DNA from: Flavobacterium tistrianum
GTDB lineage: Bacteria; Bacteroidota; Bacteroidia; Flavobacteriales; Flavobacteriaceae
DNA length: 64,000 nt
Direction of reading: 5' to 3'
NCBI RefSeq assembly: GCF_003254545.1
Contig: NZ_QJRH01000061.1
Span: 1-64,000 of the forward strand
Shown here: positions 8,355-16,782 of the stretch, one piece after another
Position numbering within the stretch: the first letter of the stretch is position 1
Layout of the letters: each line of letters starts with the position of its first letter
Made by a program: the position numbers and the translations under genes
Notes under the pieces: generated by a model
What the model saw: the letters and a program-made list of their open reading frames with translations, nothing else
Database searches by the model: none
Told to the model about the DNA's origin: nothing

Positions 8355-9395
8355 TTGAGTCTAAAAAAAATAATCACAATAAGTGCCGTAGCCATAATTT
8401 CAGTTTTATTGATTTATGGTTTTATATTAATCAGTAAAATTTTTAGTTCTAATACTAAATTTGAGGAAAAAGAAGTGTACGTCTATGTGCCGACGGATGC
8501 AAATTATGCCGATGTAAAGAAGATTTTAGCGCCTTACATAAAGAATTTTGACAACTTTGAAATGGTTGCCGAAAAGAGAGATTATCCGCAAAATGTAAAA
8601 TCGGGTCGTTTTCTTTTAAAGAAAGACATGAACAATATTGACTTAGTACGTGCAATGAGATCTAATATTCCGGTTAAATTGGTTTTTAATAATCAGGAAA
8701 GATTAGAAAATTTTGCTGGACGAATTGGAAAAGAAATTGAGGCTGACAGTTTATCATTATTGAAAGCTATAAAAGATTCTACTTTCTTAGCAGCAAATGG
8801 GTTTAATGAAGAAAACGTTTTTGCAATGTTTATTCCAAATACTTATGAAATTTATTGGAACACTTCGGCTGAGAAGTTCCGTGATAAAATGATTAAAGAA
8901 TACCACAATTTCTGGACAGCTGACAGAATCGCTAAAGCAAAAGCGCAGGGTTTAACTCCAGTTCAAGCTACAATTTTAGCTTCGATTGTGCATAAAGAAT
9001 CAGTTAAAAAAGATGAAAGACCTCGTATTGCGGGAGTTTATTTAAACCGTTTGCGTTTAGAAATGCCTTTGCAAGCAGATCCGACTGTTATTTATGCTTT
9101 AAAATTGAGAGACAACGATTTTGATCAAGTTATAAAAAGAGTTTTTTATAATGATTTGGTAATGAGATCTCCATACAATACTTATGTAAACAAAGGACTT
9201 CCTCCAGGACCAATTGCAATGCCTGATATTACAGCTTTAGAAGCAGTTTTAAACCCAGAGAAGAATGATTATATTTATTTCTGTGCAAGTGTAGATCGTT
9301 TCGGATACCATGAATTTGCTGCGACATTGGCAGAACACAACGTAAATGCAAAAAAATATTCAGACTGGATCGCAAGTCAAGGTGTGACAAGATAA
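8355..9395 (+). CDS. mltG: Endolytic murein transglycosylase MltG
   Basis: Inner-membrane lytic transglycosylase that cleaves nascent glycan strands and sets strand length. The 346 residues comprise one transmembrane segment (about 7-28), a LysM-like region (about 40-100), then the YceG catalytic domain with E215 in ASIVHKES. Y229-L-N-R and the downstream LQADPTVIYAL, typical of the family, are present. The start is TTG at 8355: no ATG occurs before residue 92 in this frame, and TTG gives the expected membrane anchor. It sits 10 bases after the acetyltransferase gene, in an apparent dapF-GNAT-mltG operon, and ends in a strong terminator. Confidence 0.93.
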   Translation: MSLKKIITISAVAIISVLLIYGFILISKIFSSNTKFEEKEVYVYVPTDANYADVKKILAPYIKNFDNFEMVAEKRDYPQNVKSGRFLLKKDMNNIDLVRAMRSNIPVKLVFNNQERLENFAGRIGKEIEADSLSLLKAIKDSTFLAANGFNEENVFAMFIPNTYEIYWNTSAEKFRDKMIKEYHNFWTADRIAKAKAQGLTPVQATILASIVHKESVKKDERPRIAGVYLNRLRLEMPLQADPTVIYALKLRDNDFDQVIKRVFYNDLVMRSPYNTYVNKGLPPGPIAMPDITALEAVLNPEKNDYIYFCASVDRFGYHEFAATLAEHNVNAKKYSDWIASQGVTR

Positions 9396-9420
9396 TCTGA
9401 TTTGTCTAAATAATATTTTA

Positions 9421-9452
9421 AAACCGAAGTTAATTCTACTTCGGTTTTTTTA
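9421..9452 (+). terminator. Terminator of mltG
   Basis: AACCGAAGT / ACTTCGGTT stem with a 7-base loop and a following T run, 26 bases after the stop. Confidence 0.85.
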
Positions 9453-9822
9453 TTTCTTTTTAATGCAAAATTGTTTTTGAAATCGAATAATTACGAATTT
9501 ACTATTTGGGATATTTTTTAGATTGAAGTAATAAAAAAATAAACATTTTTTAATGTTGATTTTTATAAAATTAAAAAACTAGTTTTCAAGATTTGCATTA
9601 AAAAACAAGATTTTATTATAAGAAAATTCTTTCTTTTTGATGAAATTTGCTTAAAATTTATATAAAATACGATTTTTTTTGACTCTAATTTTCAATTTTT
9701 GGGAGTAAAAAGATAGAGCAAAAATCTCTCGGAATCCATTACTATACCTGGGATGAAAGCAGTTTACGTTTTTACGTAAAAAATGCTAAAGTGTTGGTTT
9801 TTAGTATATTTTGGAAATGACT
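9453..9822. other. AT-rich intergenic region without a gene
   Basis: About 370 bases between the mltG terminator and the promoter of the next gene. It is very AT-rich, and no ORF with a plausible start was found. It contains one 14-bp perfect palindrome TTTTTACGTAAAAA (9769-9782) and a less AT-rich stretch at 9700-9760 that I could not fold into a known riboswitch. Confidence 0.5.
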
Positions 9823-9830
9823 TATCTTTG
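9823..9830 (+). promoter_or_regulatory. TAnnTTTG -7 element for the lysozyme-like gene
   Basis: TATCTTTG, an exact match, 49 bases before the ATG at 9880. The upstream palindrome at 9769-9782 could be an operator. Confidence 0.5.
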
Positions 9831-9879
9831 CACCGTAGAAATTTCAAGAGAGTGACAGTGTCTTGAAGAAAAACAATTT

Positions 9880-10518
9880 ATGATAAAGAAATGGTATTTT
9901 TATGCGAGTTTAGTCGTTATTATTACATTTTTAAGTTTGGGATTTATTCCCTCAAATCACGAAACCAAACCTTGGTTTTTAATTGAAAAAACAGATGGAT
10001 CAGAATACATTTTTCCATCAAAAGAAAAGGATGATTATCCAAACACCAACGTCCCATACACAGGAAATCATCTAATAGGATTTAAAGAAGCAGTCGCTTT
10101 TAAAGAATCGCAAGGGCAATACAGATTAGTAAATTCTCTTGGTTATATGGGTAAATATCAATTTGGTTCTAAAGCTTTAAGAGCAATCGGAATTAATGAT
10201 AATAAAGCCTTTTTAAAAGATCCTGCTCTACAAGAAAAAGCTTTCATGGCTTTATTAGCCAAAAACAAATGGATTTTACGTAACGAAATCGAAAAGTACG
10301 AAGGCAAAATCATCAGTGGTATTGAAATTACCGAATCTGGAATTTTAGCTGCAGCGCATTTAGGTGGTGCAGGTTCTGTAAAGAATTTTTTCAAAAACAA
10401 AGGAAGCAGGCATTTTAGAGATGCTTTCGGAACTTCTTTGAAAAGCTACATGAGAGATTTTGCAGGTTATGATCTTTCTTTTATCGAAGCAGATAGTAAC
10501 GCAACAGTAAACGACTAA
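9880..10518 (+). CDS. Exported lysozyme-like / transglycosylase-like protein
   Basis: 212 residues with an N-terminal membrane or signal segment (residues 7-23). From about residue 63 there is a lysozyme-fold region: FKEAVAFKESQGQYRLVNSLG with a candidate catalytic glutamate in KESQG, then GYMGKYQFGSKALRAIG, and later ILAAAHLGGAGSVKNFF. The E-S-x-G-x-Y-x-x-V-N pattern followed by GxYQFG resembles lytic transglycosylase and phage-lysozyme-like domains. No LysM is seen. Likely a periplasmic peptidoglycan hydrolase, which fits the preceding cell-wall genes. Exact family and activity are not certain. Confidence 0.65.
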   Translation: MIKKWYFYASLVVIITFLSLGFIPSNHETKPWFLIEKTDGSEYIFPSKEKDDYPNTNVPYTGNHLIGFKEAVAFKESQGQYRLVNSLGYMGKYQFGSKALRAIGINDNKAFLKDPALQEKAFMALLAKNKWILRNEIEKYEGKIISGIEITESGILAAAHLGGAGSVKNFFKNKGSRHFRDAFGTSLKSYMRDFAGYDLSFIEADSNATVND

Positions 10519-10521
10519 ATT

Positions 10522-10559
10522 AAAAGAGGTTGTTTCACATTTGTGAAACAACCTCTTTT
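10522..10559 (+). terminator. Strong bidirectional terminator
   Basis: A 17-bp perfect stem (AAAAGAGGTTGTTTCAC and its complement) with a 4-base loop, A- and T-rich at either end. It separates the lysozyme-like gene from the convergent mutB. Confidence 0.9.
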
Positions 10560-10614
10560 TCTATTGATTTTCCCATATCGGTAATACTGAAAACCGAGAC
10601 CGAGACTGTAAACT

Positions 10615-12741
10615 CTAATCTATTAAAGCTTCTAAGATTTTTATAGCCGCTTCACTTATTTTAGTTCCAGGTCCAAAAACGGCTGATGCACCCGCATCAA
10701 ATAGGAATTGATAGTCCTGAGACGGAATAACACCGCCCACAATTACCATAATATCTTCTCGTCCGTGTTTTTTTAATTCTTCTATAACTTGCGGAACCAA
10801 AGTTTTGTGACCAGCAGCTAGAGATGAAACACCTAAAATATGAACATCATTTTCCACAGCTTGTTTTGCTGCTTCTGCTGGAGTTTGAAATAACGGACCT
10901 ATATCAACATCAAAGCCTACATCTGCATAACCTGTAGCAACTACTTTTGCGCCTCGATCATGACCGTCTTGTCCCATTTTGGCAATCATAATTCTAGGAC
11001 GTCTTCCTTCTTGTTTGGCAAAAACATCTGCTAGTTGTTTTGCCTTCTCAAAATTCTCGTCATTTTTTATTGCTGCACTATACACTCCGCTAAAAGATTT
11101 AATTTGTGCTTTAAAACGGCCAAAAACAGTTTCCAATGCATTACTGATTTCGCCTAATGTTGCTCTGTTTCTAGCGGCTTCAACTGCATTTTCTAACAAG
11201 TTTCCTTGTCCTGTCTGAGCACAATGGATTAATTTTTCTAGTGACTTATTTACTTTTTCAGAATCTCTGGTTCGTTTTATTTCTTCAAGACGCTCGACTT
11301 GCTGTTTACGTACCAATTGATTGTCGACATCCAAAATATCCAACGGATCTTCTTTTTCTAAACGATATTTGTTTACGCCGACAATAATATCTTGTCCGCT
11401 GTCAATTCTTGCTTGTTTTCTAGCCGCAGCTTCTTCGATTCGAAGTTTCGGAATTCCAGCTTCAATTGCTTTTGTCATTCCGCCCAATTCTTCCACTTCT
11501 TCAATTAGTTTCCAAGTTTTTTCAACAATTTCGTTAGTCAAACTTTCAACATAATAACTTCCTGCCCAAGGATCTACCGTTTTAGTGATTTTGGTCTCTT
11601 CTTGAAGAAAGATCTGAGTATTTCTAGCAATTCTTGCAGAGAAATCTGTTGGAAGCGCGATTGCCTCGTCTAAAGCATTGGTATGAAGCGATTGTGTTCC
11701 GCCAAAAGCGGCCGCTGCTGCTTCAATGCAAGTTCTTGCCACATTGTTAAACGGATCTTGTTCTGTTAAACTCCAACCGCTGGTTTGGCAGTGTGTTCTC
11801 AATGCCAAAGATTTATCGCTTTTAGGATTAAACTGCTGTAATAATTTCGCCCAAATCATTCGCCCAGCTCTCATTTTGGCAATTTCCATAAAATGATTCA
11901 TGCCGATTGCCCAAAAGAAAGATAATCTTGGAGCAAAATCGTCAATGGTCATTCCTGTAGATAATCCAGTTCTGATGTATTCTAAACCATCTGCTAAAGT
12001 GTAAGCTAATTCAATATCGGCCGTCGCTCCAGCTTCTTGCATGTGATAACCGGAAATAGATATCGAATTAAATTTTGGCATTTTTTTGCTCGTAAATTCA
12101 AAAATATCAGCGATTATTTTCATTGAAGGAGTAGGCGGATAGATATAAGTATTTCTAACCATAAACTCCTTTAAAATATCATTTTGGATTGTTCCTGCTA
12201 ATTTTTCTGGACTAACGCCTTGTTCTTCAGCTGCAACAATATAAAAAGCCATAATAGGTAAAACGGCTCCATTCATGGTCATAGAAACCGACATTTCATC
12301 TAGCGGAATCTGATCGAAAAGTACTTTCATGTCTTCGACAGAATCAATGGCAACTCCAGCTTTTCCAACATCACCAACCACTCTTTCGTGATCAGAATCG
12401 TAACCGCGATGTGTTGGAAGATCAAAAGCGATCGAAAGTCCTTTTTGGCCTGCAGCTAAATTTTTTCTATAAAAAGCATTGCTTTCTTCAGCAGTAGAAA
12501 ATCCGGCATATTGGCGAATAGTCCACGGACGTCTCACATACATCGTTGCATATGGTCCGCGTAAATTTGGTGCAAAACCAGCTCCGAAATCAAGAAAATC
12601 TAATTCTTCGATATCTTTCTCAGAATAGTTTTTTTTAATTTCGATTCCTTCAGCAGTCGTAAAGTTATCTGCCAAGTTTTCTTGACTTTCAGCTTTCGGC
12701 TTTTGACTTTGAAGAGTAATATGTTTAAGGTCTTTTCTCAA
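10615..12741 (-). CDS. mutB: Methylmalonyl-CoA mutase, large (B12-binding, catalytic) subunit
   Basis: Adenosylcobalamin-dependent interconversion of methylmalonyl-CoA and succinyl-CoA (EC 5.4.99.2). The 708 residues contain the TIM-barrel substrate domain (about 40-560, with [18 protein letters not shown] and the GGTQSLHTN segment). The C-terminal cobalamin domain carries the DxHxxG base-off motif D592-G-H594-D-R-G597. Expected to form a heterodimer with the product of mutA, the third gene upstream in the same direction. A 50-codon ORF separates the two. The cognate GTPase chaperone MeaB lies about 47 kb away at 59737-60858. Confidence 0.96.
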   Translation of the reverse strand: MRKDLKHITLQSQKPKAESQENLADNFTTAEGIEIKKNYSEKDIEELDFLDFGAGFAPNLRGPYATMYVRRPWTIRQYAGFSTAEESNAFYRKNLAAGQKGLSIAFDLPTHRGYDSDHERVVGDVGKAGVAIDSVEDMKVLFDQIPLDEMSVSMTMNGAVLPIMAFYIVAAEEQGVSPEKLAGTIQNDILKEFMVRNTYIYPPTPSMKIIADIFEFTSKKMPKFNSISISGYHMQEAGATADIELAYTLADGLEYIRTGLSTGMTIDDFAPRLSFFWAIGMNHFMEIAKMRAGRMIWAKLLQQFNPKSDKSLALRTHCQTSGWSLTEQDPFNNVARTCIEAAAAAFGGTQSLHTNALDEAIALPTDFSARIARNTQIFLQEETKITKTVDPWAGSYYVESLTNEIVEKTWKLIEEVEELGGMTKAIEAGIPKLRIEEAAARKQARIDSGQDIIVGVNKYRLEKEDPLDILDVDNQLVRKQQVERLEEIKRTRDSEKVNKSLEKLIHCAQTGQGNLLENAVEAARNRATLGEISNALETVFGRFKAQIKSFSGVYSAAIKNDENFEKAKQLADVFAKQEGRRPRIMIAKMGQDGHDRGAKVVATGYADVGFDVDIGPLFQTPAEAAKQAVENDVHILGVSSLAAGHKTLVPQVIEELKKHGREDIMVIVGGVIPSQDYQFLFDAGASAVFGPGTKISEAAIKILEALID

Positions 12742-12773
12742 TGTAAATATTGTTGTTTAAAAGAATAACTACT

Positions 12774-12926
12774 TTATAGTTCATTTTCAATTTCTTTTAA
12801 AAAATCCTCTATGTCAGTAACAACGCTAGGATCTTTTAAATAGTTTTCTGTCCTCTTTCTAACTTCATCAATTTGCCATTGTTCAATCTCTGATTTGACA
12901 TTTTGAAGTGATAAAATAGTTTTCAT
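12774..12926 (-). CDS. Small antitoxin-like ORF between mutA and mutB
   Basis: A 50-residue ORF with an ATG start, 23 bases after the mutA stop and 32 bases before the mutB start. Translation starts MKTILSLQNVKSEIEQWQID, continues with EVRKRTENYLKDPSVVTDIE and ends DFLKEIENEL. The pattern W-Q-x-x-x-V-x-x-R-x-x-x-Y-x-x-x-P then D-x-x-x-x-x-x-x-I-E-x-E-L resembles the small addiction-module antitoxins (Pfam PF09720-like) that pair with RelE/ParE toxins in Bacteroidota. No toxin ORF follows; mutB comes next. It is therefore an orphan antitoxin-like gene or an unrelated small protein of the mutase operon. The resemblance is by eye only. Confidence 0.55.
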   Translation of the reverse strand: MKTILSLQNVKSEIEQWQIDEVRKRTENYLKDPSVVTDIEDFLKEIENEL

Positions 12927-12949
12927 TATAAATTTAAGATCATTTATTT

Positions 12950-14314
12950 CTATTCTAATTCCAATCGTTCTTGCTCCATTTTCTCTGCCAATCTCTTTTC
13001 GATAATGGGGGTAATTAATGTCTTTCTTGGTTTTATTTTTACAAAAGGAAACAATTCTAAATCATGTTTCATTCTGTCTTCTTTGTTTGGATATTTATTT
13101 GTGCCTAATAAGATTTCTTTCTTAGAATCGAATAATTCCTGTTCTTTATTGGCACTTTCCTGAATTTTCTTTTTGATTGTGCCTTCATTTAGAAGTTTTA
13201 GAAAACCTCCGTTGGCTTCGATTTCCTTAAATAAATTCAAACTTTTTTCTGCCAATTGCATCGTTAAGCTTTCAATATAATAACTTCCGTCAGCTGGATT
13301 ATCGACTTTATCAAAATAACTTTCGTGCTTTAAAATCAAAAGTTGGTTTCGAGAAATTCGATCTCCAAATTCATTGTCTTTATGATATAAAGCATCGTAA
13401 GACAAATTCGCAATTGCATCTGCGCCACCTAAAATTGCCGACATACATTCAGTCGTGGTACGAAGCATATTGACATTATAATCGTAAATTGTTTTGTTTC
13501 GTTTTGTTGGAGTTGCCAATAAATGGCATTTTATTTTAGAATTATATTCTGCAGTAATTAAATCAAAAAGCATTCTTAATGCGCGCAGTTTTGCAATTTC
13601 AAAAAAATAATTGGTTCCAACTGAAATTTGAAAAACAATAGATTTTGCAGTATCAGAGAAACGATTTAAATATTCGTTTGCATGCGCTAAACTATAAGCG
13701 ATTTGCTGAGTGATGTTAGCTCCAGAATTTTGATACAATCCCAAATCTACGCTAAGCAGATTTAAATGGGTTGTATTTTTAAAAAGTAAATCTACGGTTT
13801 CAAAATTATTTTTCTCAGAAGTTGTAAACCAATTTCCTTCTCTTGCTAATTGTCCGATTGGATCAAAATTGCAGTAAAAATTAGCTTTTTTCTGAATTGA
13901 AATCGTATCTAATTTTTTAACGAAATCGATTGAAATGAAATTGAAATTAAAGTAAACAGTTTTGTTTTCTAAAGGAAGATTTTCCAATAGTTTTTGAACG
14001 TCAATTTTATCATTTTCGATTGTAAAACGAAGACTTTCTGCACCTCTTTCTAAAGTGTTTAAAGCGCGTTCGATAGATTTTTCTACATCAAAAACAAAGA
14101 TATTTTGGCAGATTTTAAAATCTGATGCTTGAGTATTTACGGTTGCTGTTTTTGTAAATTCATCGCTATGATAAAAAGGTTTTACCTGAATATCTTCTGG
14201 AGAATTCCAAATAACAGTTTGATTGTAATCGGCTCCATCTAATTCAAACTGAATTTTTTGTTTCCATTGTTTGGATGAAATCGGATTAAAATCGTCGAAT
14301 AGGTTAGTGGCCAT
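12950..14314 (-). CDS. mutA: Methylmalonyl-CoA mutase, small subunit
   Basis: 454 residues, homologous to the barrel part of MutB but without the cobalamin motif, as expected for the non-catalytic subunit. Recognisable segments are NPISSKQWKQKIQFELDGAD (N-terminus), FQISVGTNYFFEIAKLRALR and NPADGSYYIESLTMQLAEKS. It begins 14 bases after the stop of the FtsB-like gene on the same strand. It is followed by the small ORF and mutB, so the four may be co-transcribed. Confidence 0.93.
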   Translation of the reverse strand: MATNLFDDFNPISSKQWKQKIQFELDGADYNQTVIWNSPEDIQVKPFYHSDEFTKTATVNTQASDFKICQNIFVFDVEKSIERALNTLERGAESLRFTIENDKIDVQKLLENLPLENKTVYFNFNFISIDFVKKLDTISIQKKANFYCNFDPIGQLAREGNWFTTSEKNNFETVDLLFKNTTHLNLLSVDLGLYQNSGANITQQIAYSLAHANEYLNRFSDTAKSIVFQISVGTNYFFEIAKLRALRMLFDLITAEYNSKIKCHLLATPTKRNKTIYDYNVNMLRTTTECMSAILGGADAIANLSYDALYHKDNEFGDRISRNQLLILKHESYFDKVDNPADGSYYIESLTMQLAEKSLNLFKEIEANGGFLKLLNEGTIKKKIQESANKEQELFDSKKEILLGTNKYPNKEDRMKHDLELFPFVKIKPRKTLITPIIEKRLAEKMEQERLELE

Positions 14315-14328
14315 TGTAGTTTTTTTGA

Positions 14329-14661
14329 TTATTCTTTTTCTTGAATTGTGTCTCCTTCAAATTGAATGATATAAATATCTTCGCTGTCTTTCTTCATAAA
14401 ATACTTTTCGCGAGCGTATTTTTCAATTTGTTCTGGATTTTTGAGCAACTTAATCTGCTCTTGGTCTTTTTTGATCTCGTCCTGATAATACTTTTTATTA
14501 TCCTCAAGTTCATGTATCTGCTGATCTAGAAAGCGATGATCAAAATAGGAGTAATTGTCTAAAAATAACATCCAAACTATGAAAAATAGCAAAACCCAAA
14601 CGTATTTGTTTCCAAGGTATTTAAACCATTTTTTGTCTTTGTATGGATTTTTAAATTTCAT
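14329..14661 (-). CDS. FtsB/DivIC-family septum formation protein
   Basis: A 110-residue bitopic membrane protein. It has a short basic cytoplasmic N-terminus (MKFKNPYKDKKWFKYLGNKY), one transmembrane segment at about 20-38 (VWVLLFFIVWMLFLD), then a periplasmic coiled coil (about 45-90). The family-typical EQIEKYAREKYFMKKDSEDI end resembles the FtsB/DivIC consensus region. FtsB bridges FtsQ and FtsL in the divisome. Topology and the K-x-x-E-x-I-E-x-x-A-R-E-x-Y motif support the call. It lies 14 bases upstream of mutA, an unusual operon partner that may reflect read-through. Confidence 0.85.
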   Translation of the reverse strand: MKFKNPYKDKKWFKYLGNKYVWVLLFFIVWMLFLDNYSYFDHRFLDQQIHELEDNKKYYQDEIKKDQEQIKLLKNPEQIEKYAREKYFMKKDSEDIYIIQFEGDTIQEKE

Positions 14662-14695
14662 TTTAAACGAATATTTCTTTTGAATTTGTTATCTC

Positions 14696-14796
14696 TAGCC
14701 CCGATAGAGCCGGTATCTCCTGATTTAGAAAAACAAGGCCCTTTTGCCGTAGTTTTTCTTTATCGGGAATAAAGGCGAAAGCGGGAAATAGCTCCT
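14696..14796. repeat. Flavobacterium-type dispersed intergenic element with internal hairpin
   Basis: Begins AGCCCCGATAGAG and ends GCGGGAAATAGCTCC. CCCGATA (14700-14706) pairs with TATCGGG (14761-14767), and AGAAAAAC (14727-14734) with GTTTTTCT (14752-14759), giving a long imperfect stem. A partial relative is at 1-85. It sits between udk and the FtsB-like gene and could act as a structured transcript boundary. Confidence 0.55.
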
Positions 14797-14826
14797 AATT
14801 ATTATGGTTTAAATTTACGATAAAAA

Positions 14827-15435
14827 TTATGAAATACGCTGATTAATTACAGCCCGAACTACATCAATTGCTACCGTATTGTATTTGTCATTCGGAATAA
14901 TAATATCGGCAAATGCTTTAGTTGGCTCTATAAATTGCTCATGCATAGGTTTTAAGGTAGTTTGATAACGGTTTAAAACCTCGTCAATATCACGTCCGCG
15001 TTCAGAAATATCTCTTTTTAAACGACGGATTAATCTTTCGTCAGAATCGGCATGAACATAGATTTTTATATCGAAAAGCTCTCTTAATTCTGGGTTTGTC
15101 AAAATTAAAATTCCTTCAACAATCATTACTTTTCTAGGATGAGTAGTAATTGTATCATCTGTTCTGTTATGCTGAATAAATGAATATACTGGCTGATCGA
15201 TGGTTTCTCCAGCTTTTAAAGCTTTAAGGTGTTTTACCAATAATTCGAAATCGATGGCACGAGGGTGATCAAAATTGATTAATGCTCTCTCGTCAAAAGA
15301 CAAGTTATGGTTTTCTTTATAATACGAATCTTGAGAAATTACGCCAACTTCAGTGTCTGGTAATTCGTTCATGATTTGGTGTACAACTGTTGTTTTTCCG
15401 CTTCCAGTTCCTCCTGCAATTCCAATAATGAGCAT
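14827..15435 (-). CDS. udk: Uridine kinase
   Basis: Phosphorylates uridine and cytidine to the monophosphates in pyrimidine salvage (EC 2.7.1.48). 202 residues. P-loop GGTGSGKTT at residues 8-16, then SQDSYYKENHNLSFDERALI, the conserved NFDHPRAIDF segment and MIVEGILILTNPELRELFD. ERLIRRLKRDISERGRD forms the lid. Complete and monocistronic, with a TATTTTTG promoter element just upstream. Confidence 0.96.
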   Translation of the reverse strand: MLIIGIAGGTGSGKTTVVHQIMNELPDTEVGVISQDSYYKENHNLSFDERALINFDHPRAIDFELLVKHLKALKAGETIDQPVYSFIQHNRTDDTITTHPRKVMIVEGILILTNPELRELFDIKIYVHADSDERLIRRLKRDISERGRDIDEVLNRYQTTLKPMHEQFIEPTKAFADIIIPNDKYNTVAIDVVRAVINQRIS

Positions 15436-15460
15436 AAATTTGATGTTATAATTTGTTTCG

Positions 15461-15468
15461 CAAAAATA
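15461..15468 (-). promoter_or_regulatory. TAnnTTTG -7 element for udk
   Basis: The minus strand reads TATTTTTG, with TTTAG 17 bases further upstream as an approximate -33. It lies 26 bases before the udk ATG. Confidence 0.55.
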
Positions 15469-15732
15469 ATAATTTAACTGAATCGCTAAACATTTAATAT
15501 AATTTAACCATATAAGTAATGTAAGTAAATTTAAGCTAGAAAATATTTAAACAAAATGTTACTTAACTGAAATTATTGCTGTTATATTGATAAAAGACCG
15601 AATTATTTATTTTGAACCATATAAGTAAATATAAATAGTTCGATTTTTGTGCTTAAATGAACTAGTATTTACAAGAAAAGAAAAAATACCCAATCAGCTT
15701 ATAATCTCTTACATGAGCTTATATGGTGAAAA
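15469..15732. repeat. Intergenic region with three ACCATATAAGT repeats
   Basis: The space of about 390 bases between udk and the dienoyl-CoA reductase holds no gene. It carries ACCATATAAGT at 15507-15517 and 15616-15626 in direct orientation and an inverted ACCATATAAG relative at 15718-15727. Each is followed, in its own orientation, by a degenerate TAAGT/TGTAAG word. The rest is featureless AT-rich sequence. Confidence 0.55.
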
Positions 15733-15769
15733 AAATAAAAAAAATCCCGAAAGTAAACCTTCGGGATTT
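15733..15769 (-). terminator. Terminator of the dienoyl-CoA reductase gene
   Basis: AAATCCCGAA / TTCGGGATTT stem with an 8-base loop, followed on the minus strand by a long T run. It lies 54 bases after the stop at 15824. Confidence 0.85.
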
Positions 15770-15823
15770 CGTGCAATCAGTATAGATTTAATAAAATATT
15801 CTGAATTTAGTAAGCACTTGTAA

Positions 15824-16705
15824 TTATTTATTCTTTTTTGCTTTAATCATCATTTCAAGCTGATCCCAAAGCTCTTCTGGAATTGCTTCTAATAAATTGA
15901 ATTGTCCAGCGCCTTTTAACCACTCGCCACCGTCAATTGTGATTACATCTCCATTAATGTATGAAGAGAAATCAGAAACCAGATAAGCAGCTAAATTGGC
16001 TAATTCTTGATGATCTCCAACTCTTTTTAATGGCACTTTTTTAGCCATGTCAAATTTCTCTGAAAGATCTCCAGGCAATAATCTGTCCCAAGCGCCTTTT
16101 GTAGGAAATGGACCAGGAGCAATTGCGTTAGAACGAATTCCGTATTTTGCCCATTCTACAGCAAGACTTCTTGTCATTGCCAAAACTCCCGCTTTTGCCG
16201 TAGCACTAGGAACAACATAAGCAGATCCTGTCCAAGCGTAAGTTGTTACTATATTTAAAATCGTTGCCGAAGTTTGTTTGGTGTCAATCCAGTGTTTTCC
16301 AAAAGCAAGCGTACAGTTTTTAGAACCTTTCAGTACGATATCGATCACAGTATCAAATGCATTGGCTGATAATCTTTCTGTTGGCGAAATGAAATTTCCT
16401 GCAGCATTATTTAAAAGAATATCTACTTTTCCGAAAACTTTTAAAGTTTCTTGGAGCATATTTTCTACTTCTTCGTAATGACGAACATCACATTGAAGGG
16501 GAAGACATTTGCCTCCAGTCTGACTTTCTAATTCGGTAGCTGTAGTTTTTAACTTTTCTAAATCTCTAGAAGTTATGGCTACTTGAGCTCCTAATTCGAG
16601 AAAATATTTGGTCATAGCTTTGCCTAAACCGCTTCCGCCGCCTGTAACGACAATGACTTTGCCTTTTAAAGCATCATCACGTAACATTTTATCTGTGTAG
16701 CTCAT
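15824..16705 (-). CDS. 2,4-dienoyl-CoA reductase-like SDR
   Basis: A 293-residue short-chain dehydrogenase. NADP-binding TGGGSGLG is at 21-28 and NNAAG at 99-103. The usual YxxxK tyrosine is replaced: the sequence reads S167-A-T-A-K171. A tyrosine at Y156, fifteen residues before the lysine, reproduces the geometry known for human DECR1 (Tyr199, Ser210, Lys214). This points to NADPH-dependent 2,4-dienoyl-CoA reductase activity in beta-oxidation of unsaturated fatty acids, rather than a classical ketoreductase. No other beta-oxidation gene is adjacent. Substrate is inferred from the residue pattern. Confidence 0.85.
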   Translation of the reverse strand: MSYTDKMLRDDALKGKVIVVTGGGSGLGKAMTKYFLELGAQVAITSRDLEKLKTTATELESQTGGKCLPLQCDVRHYEEVENMLQETLKVFGKVDILLNNAAGNFISPTERLSANAFDTVIDIVLKGSKNCTLAFGKHWIDTKQTSATILNIVTTYAWTGSAYVVPSATAKAGVLAMTRSLAVEWAKYGIRSNAIAPGPFPTKGAWDRLLPGDLSEKFDMAKKVPLKRVGDHQELANLAAYLVSDFSSYINGDVITIDGGEWLKGAGQFNLLEAIPEELWDQLEMMIKAKKNK

Positions 16706-16782
16706 ATTTTTTCTTTTTTTTACAATATTAATTAAATAAAATAGGATGCACGCATAATAATGTTATAAAATTTCAATAAATT

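Noticed and set aside
9700..9822. Possible riboswitch or leader RNA upstream of the lysozyme-like gene
   Set aside because: A less AT-rich stretch is present, but I could not match it to any riboswitch consensus, and it lies upstream of the TATCTTTG promoter element, so it would not be in the transcript.
12924..14661. Complete toxin-antitoxin module near mutA
   Set aside because: Only the antitoxin-like ORF was found; neither side has a RelE/ParE-sized toxin frame.
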